Assembly: GCA_037179385.1 (NCBI GenBank)
Contig: CM074200.1
Span: 34,289,884-34,353,883, forward strand
Direction of reading: 5' to 3'
DNA from: Holothuria scabra
Lineage: Eukaryota > Echinodermata > Holothuroidea > Aspidochirotida > Holothuriidae
Length of the DNA stretch: 64,000 nucleotides
In this document: piece by piece, positions 46,901-58,900 of the stretch
Layout: each line of letters begins with the position of its first letter
Numbering within the stretch: position 1 is the stretch's first letter
The notes under the pieces: generated by a model
Told to the model about the DNA's origin: nothing
What the model saw: the letters and a program-made list of their open reading frames with translations, nothing else
Database searches by the model: none
Translations under genes and position numbers: made by a program

Positions 46901-49900
46901 AAGTGGTTATTTGTGGTAAATTTCATATTTGAACAGAAAAAACATTGTCACTTGACTCCCAACAGCCAATCATGAAACTGGAAAGTCTACTACACTTCTT
47001 CAGTTTGGGATGACTGCTCCTGCCCTTTAAAAACCCAAAAGGTCATCACATCAGAAGGGTCCACCAACTGCTGTTCAATTGCTTCTCTAGTTTAATGTCT
47101 ATTTCAATATCAAAACAATAAATTTTACTTGAAAACAAAGAAGACAAACCCTACTCTTCAGCGTGAGATGACATCACGCTTGATGGCTGTGAGGCCCTTG
47201 CAGTATTAAATGATTATTTTTTACACCTTATTTCTTACACCTTGTCAGCAGAGGTTACATACAGATTACTTCTTCATAAGCACCAGGTACTTGAATTTAC
47301 AACAGTGATTTAATACAATGTTGAGTTGAGTATCATTTGAAGCAGTCAACACTTTGTTTTTGGAAAAAAAAATGATGGAATGTCACCATGGACGGGTAAA
47401 ATAATGTAAAACAACAAATTTACCTCCACTTATTTTGAAAAATGTAAAAAAAGTTGCTAGTGGTACAAACCAAAACATAAGATAGTGTGATTTTGTACTC
47501 AATAGTGTTCATTGAGAGTAAAACACAGCTAGGAAGACACCGTATATATTTACTCTGTTTAAATCTATATAATTACTTCTTTCAGGCGTGAAGTTGCACT
47601 CATATTCCTACTAATTAAGTGTGTTCATATTTTTATTAGTTACATATGTTTACTCATACTGATGATTTCAGTATAAATATTTTATCTCTGAATTCATTCC
47701 ACATGCAAAACATCTGACATCATGTATGTTTACCCAGTCTAACTCTACTCAGCCTTACACATGCAAAACATCTGAATGGAAATGTACTTTAGGCATCTAA
47801 TTATTTCACCAGGTTTACAGACAAGTAGCCTTCATACCTAGCAGTTACCTAGAAACAGCACCAACAAAATGCATACAGTAGTACATTGCTTTGCGCCAAC
47901 CCCCAAAAATATATCTACAGTAAATTATATGAAATACAATTTATTATCTTAGCTCTACATGAAAAGCCAGAGGTCACAGTTCCTATATTATTCCTGAATT
48001 TAATTTTGTGATTTAGTGAGAGATGATGAATATTTGCATATATTATGGCCTTGCAAACCTAATTGCTAGAAACAAATTTTCATTTGAGTATGGCCATAAA
48101 ACATTTTACTTCAGCATATGTAGAATTAATAGATGTGACAAGCTATATGTAAGGACAAAAATTGTTATTGAAAATTTAATTTTGTATAGTAAGAAACAAA
48201 AATAAAATGCCGAGGATGGATATTATTATCATTTATCATGGCTTACCAGAAGAGCAACTGCTGAATATACAACAGATGTTGTAACTTGCCATAATCTGCA
48301 GGAAAATTAAAACAAGGAACAATAAAAAGAATGAAATTGTAAAACATAATTTTTTAAGTACAGGTGCTAATACTGAATTTAAAGACCCAGTTCTCTCACC
48401 CAAACAGTACCAATTCTCCTAACCTTCTTACTTAAGCCCCTCCCACAATTGTCTGAAATTCATCCTCATCCAGAAACAATCTCTGTTTATTGCTTCAAGA
48501 TGAGTACTGTACGAAAAACTCAATTTATTTAATCAAAACCCTCTCAGTACCATTCATGCTCTGCAATATAAACTTTGGTACTCTGCATTGTTTGAATTAG
48601 CTGTCAATCAAAGAGCTGAGCCAATTGAGAATTTCGGTACCCCCACACCAAAACTGTGGTTTGGAGTGAGAAGTTTGGCCCTTTAAGTTTAAAGCATAGC
48701 AACTGCAGATGTTGGTTTTCAAATGAGCAATATCACCTTAAAGAATACTTGCCATCATAACAAACAAATGGTACAATTTCAAGTTGTACTTTTGAGAAAT
48801 GATGGATCTATTTAGTAACACGAGAAACGAAAGCAGAATTTGAAGATCACTATTCATGATGTAGTTAATGGTTTTATCAAAACAGGGCATGTTTAAACAA
48901 TGCATGTGTATATTTTGTTTGCATTAAATCTACCATCAATACAAGCCACAGGTATGAGAAATATTTTAACTCAACCATCATGTTGTATTCATGACATTGA
49001 CACTAAGTAGAGATATTAACCAGAAGCTACCATCATTTACAGGAAAAGAACAGAATTAGATCTTGAGACTACCTCCTACATGTTATTTAAGTCCCTTTCT
49101 CTAACACATGGATCTAGGATTTGAGAAAGGGGCCAGGGGGAACAAATGGTAGGCCCTAGGCTCTAGATGAGCTTAGATGCAATTTTCCAGCATCTCCAAA
49201 GCACATTTTTAAAAAAATTGTCAGTTATTAAACACGGTTGAGGGGAGGGGGAGGAGGAGGTGTGTGCTAGGTGAGACCCCACCTGGATCTGTGCCTGACT
49301 CTGCTCCTTTCTTAAATATCTTCCCCTCTTCCAAATCCGCTTTATCAACATTTCAAAAGGAAAGTTTGTATCGCCTTGGCATTGCTTTTATATGCCCAGC
49401 TCTAGCTTTATAAAATGAAAATTCTGTCAATTCGTGCATAGTCTCTATTGAGTGTCATTAGTAAAACTGCCCTTAAAGGCAGTCATTCATCACCACAAAC
49501 AACAGTTTTACATGGAGTCTACTAAAATTCTCAATTGGCACAGCTTTTTGAATGACATCAAATTCAAAAAATGCAGAGTAGCTTGTATTACTCAGCATGC
49601 ACTGAGACTGGTCAGGTTGCACATAAGGGCCTTAATTGTATGCTCATCACCATAATATATGCCATGAAGCAAACAGGCGGACTGTCCAGAAGTTGGGATG
49701 TTTTAGACAGCTATATGAGACGGACTTGAAGTTATGAAGTAAGAAGGTTGGAAGAATTGGACCATTTTTTTTTTGGGGGGGGGGGGGGGGTGATGAATTT
49801 TAAAAGTGTTTTTTATGATGCCATAGAATCAATACCCTAATTAAGGACCATTCATAAACACTTACACTTATTTCCTGCATTCTGATTAGTTGAAACGATT

Positions 49901-52900
49901 CGAGACCAGTCTCGAATCGCATTCAAGACTGGTCTTCCAAAAGTTGGGAGAATAGGTACATAATCATCACTTGTGAGGCCATTTGGTAAGTTTGCATAGT
50001 TAACATTCATTTCTGCCTTGTAACAATGCAAAAAAGGACTGTTTACTACGGTAACTACCACAGACCTCGCAACAGCACGCAGTGTAATGTAACTTTCCTT
50101 TGTGTGTGCATCAACTGTGAATTCTGGGAAATAAAGAAATTCTTTTTATGACACTCTACACTAATATTATGTACACTAGTTATATTTTTACTGTATTCAG
50201 TGCAGAGCTTCAGCAAGGGTTAAAGCAGGAGTCAGTATGAATATCAACTTTGATCTTAACTTTAAGTTGGAATCCCTAGATGATCCAGAGCCTGGGGATA
50301 GGTTCCAGACTTTGTCCGATGAAGAGATTGACCAGATAGCTGGTGAAAGAAATGAGAAACCCACTCAGCTACAATACTTCCTGGGCTGTGCGAATTCTAA
50401 AAGGTCAGTTGCATAGGCCTACAGTACTGCAGATAATCACTGGCTTTATCTTTGCTACATCAAAAGCCTATTCATCATATTAAATTGTATTTTTGCATTT
50501 GTAAACTGTTGTTCAGGACTGTTGTTAAATTTTGGAAGGCTGTCAGTATACTGTAGGCTACTAGGCCTTTATTACTTCTAGCGTAGGCATTTCTCAAACA
50601 GAATTCAAGAACTTTAGCTACTGATTGCCTTACTGATTCCAAATTATGCAAGACTGGTTTCGAATGGCATTCGAAACTGGTGTCGAATCCCATTCAAGAC
50701 TGTCTGTGGTTTTAGAATCAGTACTGAAATTGAATTTCACACCATTTTAAAATGTACTGTAGGCTACTATAGGCTACACCAATTTAATAAGAATTAATTG
50801 AACAACAATAATTTAATACGCAACTGTACTCCCATTATAACTCATTTTCCTCATTTTCCTCAAACAGCCTGGTGCAAATCCAAAGGCAAAAATCCTGAAT
50901 TTGAAAAACTGGCAGCAGATGAACTCAATGCTCTTTTGCCGGTATTTTACGCTAAAGTAAGAAACAAGCAGGGCGAAAGGTATGCCAACCAGTCCTTTGT
51001 TGGTCTGCGGGCTGCTACACATCGTCACTTGTCCGGAGAGACTTTTTGTCGGCAGGTTAACATCCTACAGGACAGGGAGTTTCAAGGAGCTAATGTCTTT
51101 AGAGGCATTCTAAAACAGCTGAAACGTGATGGGCATGACAGAAGACAGCATAAGGCACCAATTTTACCAGGTGATTTGGAGAAACTAAAAACTATTGATG
51201 TGTCTACCCCTTGAGAACTGCAACAACTGGCTTGGTTTTACATTGAATATTACTTCTGCAGGAGGGGACAAGAAGGATTACGAGCTCTCCCCAAGGATTG
51301 CTTTGAATTTTGTTCAGATGGTGATGGAAATGAGTACTGTAAGATGACTTTTCATGAGGCCACAAAGAACCATCCTGGTGACTTAAGAAAGGATCCTGAA
51401 TCAGAGAAACGAATGTGTGCCACTGGGGGTGATTTGTGCCCTGTAAGAATCCTGAAAGAATACATTGCCAAACTGAATCCCAGTTGCAAGCACCTTTTTC
51501 AACGGCCAAAGGCTTGCTTCCATGTGGGAAAACCACAGTGGTATGACGTTCCACTTGGCAAAAACACTCTGGGTAATATGATGAAAACTATCTCCCAAGA
51601 CCTGCAGATATCTCAGACATACACAAACCACTGCATTTGTGCCACTGTTATAACAGAATTATGCAGGAAGGGCTTTGACACTAGAACAATCGCCACTTTG
51701 AGTGGACATCGCTGCGAGGCAAGCATCAAGTCCTATTGCAATGATGCTACACCAGCCCAAAAGAGAGAAATGGCTAAAACATTTGTCTGAGTGTTTGAGC
51801 GATGACGTTCAAAGCAGCAACGTTTGCAGTGCTAGTGGAAGTATAAGCCTAGTCCATGTAATGAGCCTAACGTTAATAATAGTCTTACTGACAGCTTCAC
51901 AAAGGTTATTTCCAATGGTATGCAACTTAACACCAACCTTTCAGCTAATGAAGTTCAAGCAGTTTTCCAAGGGTGCTCTTTCACCGGTAAAGTCAAGGTC
52001 TATATGGCAAAATAAATTCATCTTTCTAGCTAGTTGTTGAGAATTGCCCGTTCATTTGACGACCAAAGTAGCTTTCGGATGTTTCGTTAAAACTTTATGT
52101 TGAACTAATAGCGTTAGTAGCGATAGTCTGTAATGTACTAATAATGTACACTGTAGATGTGCATGTGTGCTGTGTGGCTGTATCTTGTTTACACTCGCAA
52201 GCCTTCCAGTTGATCCCAAAGGTCAAGTTGTCAGATAAAGAAAGCATATTTCAGAGATAAATGATTTAATATAATTAAAATTTGTTCGAAAAATTGAGAC
52301 TCTAATAAATATGTTTTGAAGAAATTGAAAATACTTTGCCTCTTTGTCCACTTTGTTTTAGTTCGAAGTTGTTTGCTACTATCGTAAGACACCAAACATG
52401 ACGTCATAATAGGGCCCTAAGTTAGTGAGGAGAATTAAAGATTGATCTTTGAAATTTGATCTAAAAAGTTACTTTTCAGAATTTTTTACGCATATTTTTG
52501 GAAGTGTTTATGAATGGGCAGCGGACCTTGGTCCGCTCAGCCTCTGTGATGACGTCATCGTCGGTCTTAAATCAAATTTAAGACCGGGCACCCTCGCATT
52601 TATCCCCTACTTACAAACAATTACAGACACTAAACTTTGGTTGGCACTAATTCAAACTAAATTACTACATTACTGGTTCATTATGAAATCATGTCATAGG
52701 TTGTACAGTATAGTGCTGACAGGTATGTGATACTTATAGCTAGTATGTCTGTATGTGCCATATGCAGTAAAATACCACACACACACACACACACACAGTA
52801 AAGCAAATCTCTATCCCTCAATCCTTCATAATGATCTGTAAACTTTGGAAAGGACTTAATATGTACGTAGACTAAGTATTAGATGAAATACACCCTGTTC

Positions 52901-55900
52901 CCTATTCAATCCAGTTTCACAAGTCCAACTGAATGGAGGTCACAAGGCACTCATGTTGGGTAACTAAATTGCCAAAATAGTCCCAAAATACTTCAAAATT
53001 TGTCACTCCCAAATCAATAGACTATAGGTAATTTTCACTCATCCATGATTTTGTAAGTTGTCATATAGACAAAATCACAAACCAAGATAAACTAAGCAAA
53101 AATTGCTTATTGTACATGACTGTGTGAAGGTAAAACAATCACTATACAGAAGAAACAATATGTGTAGAGGTGACTTTGTAATTCTTTTTAGGAGGGGTTG
53201 GGGACTTAACAGGACCCATTGTCAGGGGAGGGAAACCCTATAAAAATTTTGTTGCCCCCTAAAGACTTTGAAGTTTGCCATGTGTACAAATTTGGTCCCC
53301 CTTAAACTAATTTTTGCCTTCCCCCTGGAAAAATTTTGTTGCCCCCCCTTTCAGTTACTTTGTCTGGCTAAAGGGCCTGACCTGTTATCCAAAATGGGGC
53401 CATGTTTCCCAGGATTAAGGTTGGTAATCCCTAATACTAGATAGTATATGGAGTTCAAGTCTTGGCCAGGTCCTACTGGCCAAGAAAAAACTTAAAAAAT
53501 GGAAATTAATGCCATTGTGTTTGGTGATAAGCAATGGAGGGGAGAACACAAGCCAGTGAGCCAACTGAAAAAAAGGCCATGTGGTCGGCTTGACTTAATT
53601 GAACCAATTGGTTAAAACTGGGTCATATGTAAAACTCCATATAACCTTAAACCTACAGTAGACAGTACAGGTGTTTTTCTTTAAAATTAGGGAGCCTAGG
53701 AGAAGTATATAAACATAAAAGGGAGTCTTCTTTGTAGAAAGATTTATCAGCCCTCTTAAATCAGTCATATTGCTACCTGGATAATGGGACCATTAGCCAT
53801 GCCATGCAATTAGTTGTAGTGATATAGGTAGCGTCCCAAGTTGCTTTAATTTGTTTGTACACACAATCAGGATTTATGATCACTTTGCTAGACTGGATTA
53901 CATGTTATATCTAGGGTATGACAAACTAGCTGTATGGAACCTCTTTCTAGCATATGCCATGGAGAAGCATTTTGACATATTTATTAATCTATAGGTATAA
54001 GGTTATTAGACCTACATTACGTTATAAATCTGGCTTGGAAAATGACTAGCTGCCAACAGTCATCCTCATATAGAACAGTAACATGTTTTAAAAGAAGGGT
54101 TTAGGGTCACAACAGGATTTGGTATGTTAGAGGGGTGGTACTCATTCTAAGCATTTTGGTGAAATTTGCATTGAAATCTGATGTGTGGTTCTCAAGATAT
54201 GAACAGATAAAGTTTTCACATTTTCAACAAAAAGTGAACTTGAAGCAAGCACATATGACATCACATCCCCACGTTAATGGGCAGTCTTTTGTTTTTCTTT
54301 AAACTTCAGACTTATTTTCTCCTCCACAATCACACATTATGAAAATGTGGTTGCATAAGTGGCATGAGAACTTAACAAACTTTGTATCCCCCACAGGGTG
54401 GTCCTATTTCTATTAACTTCAAGGTCAACACAACAGTCTGATAAAACAAAGTGAAACTAAGCATTCCTCGTCAATGTGAGGAAGTGATAAAAGCTCTGCT
54501 GCCCTCAAACTCACTCTTGAACACAAACCTACTGACTTTATTTTCCAATATCTCAAGAAATACATGTCCGATTTGAATGAAACTTTCACCACACTGTGTA
54601 GGTTTTGTCCCTCTTTCACATATGAAAATAAAATTTTTGCTTAAACCTTCCCTTTAATGATTATAGAACAGTAACATGTTTTAATGCCTACTATACTAAT
54701 CTTTTCCTATACATTACCTTTTATTGCTTAGCAGGTAAAAACAAACATGCAAATCAAACTAATTTCAGGAAAAGGCAAAAGAAAAAAAAAAATAAAATTT
54801 AAATAAATTAAAATAGCTGGCGTGAACAGCCATTGAGACATGTGAGTGGGATCGCAAAGTCAATGTGAGGAGTTCCTTTTTTGCACATCCAAAGGAATGT
54901 GCACAAATGACAAGTTTCATAATAGCCACATCCTGCCACATTCCTTTATACTTTCCGGAGGAGTATGATTTGTAGCACAACGAGAAAATCTGAAACTCAA
55001 GGTCTGTACATGGGCGGTGACAAACAACTTTAAAATTCATCATTTAGAGCTAACCAACTAACATGCACAAAAAATTTCATGAGCCACAATAATATGTTAC
55101 ATGACACAATTTAAAAAAAAAAGACAATTAAAAAAACCATGGGAACCTATTTGTGGGCTTTGTTACCTTTTAGCATGGTAACCATGGAAACCCAATTTGG
55201 AAGTTCTGTTGAAATTTCAATGGGAGGTTCTAAAACTGAAGGTACCCAATATTTAGGCTCTGTACATGATTTTACCACTACCTGACCACTATGTGATGGG
55301 GAGTAGGTGATGGGGAGATATCACCTTTGTGAAATCCAACTAGCGTTGACAATTGATAGTGGAATACATACCACTTGACATATTACTAAAGCAAGCTATT
55401 GTACTCGCACATTCAATGCCATAATTTCTTGCTATGTTTAATCCACGGTATGCAGTTCATAGTTTATTGTAACTTAAAATAAATATACCAGCCATCTGCT
55501 ACTAAATTCTGCCATCCCCTTTTGAATTGAACTTGAATTCTAAGTAATTTCTCCCTCTGTTCCTTGGATGAGATGTGATATGTTGCCTAATGTCTATCAT
55601 CATGTTTCAATATACATCACAGGCATTCATACTAAAATAAATTCAGAAATGTCAGAGCAGATCGGCACAGCCATAAAGATCACTTTACTGGTTTTTAATA
55701 TGTATGCCAAACAGTGAATTAGAATCTTGAAATATATCTTGTCTGTATGGTAGCTGGATAGAGCGAGGAGCAGGCCTTTAGCCAGATGATTCTGTGCATT
55801 GATTGTATGTGGCTTTGTCACTGTATAGCAGGCCTCGATTTTCAGAAAAATTTATGGTTGTCCTTTGGGCAAACATTTTAGTATTTTTAGTTGTCCTAAA

Positions 55901-58900
55901 GAAAATTTGGCTGTCCAAAACATTTGGCACACAATTACAGTACAAAACAGTCATTGCGTTAATGTATTATTGGTCTTGAAGAAAGAAAAGATGATTTTTT
56001 GAGACGAAATCACTTGAAGTCTGAAACTGTATGATGGAAAAATTTGAAACAGTTGATCAGTCAACAGTATTTCTTCAATTAAATAAAAAACAGTGAGCTG
56101 CTTGAATGTAATTCACAGTGAGAGAAAAATGGTTGTCCATCCCACACCCAACTTTCAACTTTTGGTTGTTCATATGGAATTTTAGTTGTCCCGGACAATG
56201 GGACAACCACAAAAATCGAGCCCTGATATAGTGTGCAAAAATCAGTATGGGTCATTATCATGTACTCCATATCTTCATAGCTAGTACTAGCCAAGGGAGC
56301 CAAAAGTATTTTCTCCACATACTATATATATATAGTGATGGTCTGTGACTGTTGAATGCATCTTTTTGCACCAAATGGCCAGATAAAACTTATTCTACAT
56401 TGCAATCGCATTTGCTACAAATTTCCATTGAATTTTGCATCAGTCAGTAGCCTGGTCAATATGTGTGTCCTTTTTTGCCAGTTTGCCAGTATAGAAGGCA
56501 AGCGTAAGAGCTAACTGTATAGTCAGCACTGACACTCTTGTACTAGCAGCTGTCCATGCCACATGGCTAGAAGCCTGGGGTGAGGAGGCATACATGTATT
56601 TCCCACAACTAATTGGGTCAGGGAGAAAGAGAGAAATACTGTCTGCATCTTTCATCTCCTGATGTCTGGTAAACATTTAGCTGACATATCATCACTATAG
56701 TTTTTATCCTATCAAGACCCATTGCATAAATTGAATTTGCCTACTTTTAGATACTTAGCTCATAGGAGATATGACAGAAGTTTTTATTTTAAGTCTTTTG
56801 CGGTATATCATTTATGACATTCACTTTAAGTATGCTCCATTTCAGTACTAGGAGAGATATTTCACAAAATGAAGAGTTTTAACTTATAAAAGAACACTGT
56901 CTACTAGTCAGATTTGAAGGAATTTACCTTTGAAAATAGAGGGTATTTTTTTTTTTTTGGAATAGTCTTCCAGCTAAAATTATGTACAGCTGACTCTAGT
57001 TTACTAAATGAAATACCTGTCAAACTTTAGGACAGTGAAATTTGATTTTTTTGACAATGACAACAGTGTATTTACATATATACATCAAGTTCAGGTTTAT
57101 CAGAACCCCAATACCAGACTATATGACATCACAGAAGTAATGTTCAACACTGGGGTGGGAGTATACTACCATTTTCATATCAATGTTAACACATGGAAGT
57201 CACATACACAGAGACAAACATGAAACACACAGACATTCAAAGGTATGTACTTCATGTAAGCCAGACTAAAATTGAATAGACACCTTTTTATCCTATTGAC
57301 TTCAGGCTATTCCACCCATTCATCTCCTTTCAGTGGTCTATTCACCTCAGTTTGAGGTAACCTTACATGAAGTATCTCCCCATTTAAGTCACTTTGAATA
57401 GCTCCAAATATTTCCTTCCCCGTTTCAAAAGGAAATACCAACTGTGAATAAGCTGGTAAGATGACAGACATGCTCATCATCACAATAATGGCATTTTCAT
57501 TATGTGTAAAGCCAGCGACAAAACCTGACGAAAACTTTGGAAAGTGATAAGTATGACAGCATACTGCTCCCTTAGAATCATGTGACCTTTATAACTTAGC
57601 TTTGTCACCGATTTGCAACGACACTGAAAAAACCCTAACAATTTTTTATTACTTTTCAATGAAATGTGCTTAGTCCAAACACACAAAATTAAGTTGAAGC
57701 AAGGCTTGACACTAACTTGCCATATATTGATTGGCGAGCAATACTATCTCATAAGAAATGAAATTCAAAGAGGGGAGAAAATGGCTGGCTCATCAACTGG
57801 CTACAAGCCTATGTCATTTTAAATTACCATCTTCAGCCATCCTATGATTTCCTCACTGTCAACATATCTTGCTTTGGCCAACACATTCTCTTGACTAATA
57901 TTAAAAGATAGAAAAGAGTGGACGGAATTTGCTAAAATACCCTAGAGAAATCAAAAGAATCAGAAATAGGTTTACATGTGTGAAAATATTGGCTTCTTTA
58001 AAAACTGTCATTGGACCTATAGCAATTTAATTAAAGGAACGAATACTGCACATTACCTCAGACCAACAGGAAAACTCAACAAATAGTTGTCATCTGTTCC
58101 TAATATTTGACTTATCTGTAGAGAAAGGAAAGAAATAAGCAAATGTTGCAAATTTTATAGACAACCTTTAATTTTGCATAGATCACCTAATTTTGCACAG
58201 AGGGGGGGTTGACTCCATATGGTACACAGGTTAATGGGGAATTAAACAAAAATATATGATTCATTTATGCCAACACAATAATATGCCACATTTTTTACCG
58301 GGGCGCAGTCATTTTGCAATCACATGGTTATCATCAGAAGACTCCTATGCAATAGTGTAAAGATTTGGGCCAATTCCTCAGGTCTGGTTCCTTGGTTTAG
58401 TGGTTTTAGAACACAAAACTGTCAGTCTGAGTAGAATGGGAGTCTCCAAACCTGATTTCGTATTGTCTCAGTCTCTTTTTGGTCCTGGATTTGAGCCATC
58501 TGAGCACATATCTTTATGACAGGCAATCACTATTATATCAAGGGGATTGAACAAAGCAATTTATTTTTTTTTTTAAATTAATTTGATTTAACTCATACCA
58601 ATTTAAATTGACACATATACCAGTTGAAATCAATATATTAAAATTACACATACCAATTTAAAACGACGCTTACTTATTTTCTCCTTAACATATTAATGAT
58701 CCCTCATGATAGGATACCAATTGCTTGCAAAGGCATACACCTTTACCCCACAAATTGGAAATTAGCTGATTGCCAGATATTTTGTAATTTTACAAAACAC
58801 AAAAAACCCTTTGCTGATCTTGCCCATTAAGGTGGAAGAATGAACTAGGTCAGCAAAACTGGAAATTGCTGGTATTTGAGGGCAAATTATCTTAGGATTT

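Noticed and set aside
55829..56225. 8-bp target duplication for the CAGG...CCTG element
   Set aside because: The flanks share TATAG but not at the same offset from the ends, so I do not claim it.
58385..58445. Possible tRNA gene or SINE head
   Set aside because: It has an A-box-like TTGGTTTAGTGG but no convincing B box or cloverleaf, and no SINE body follows that matches the two families seen.
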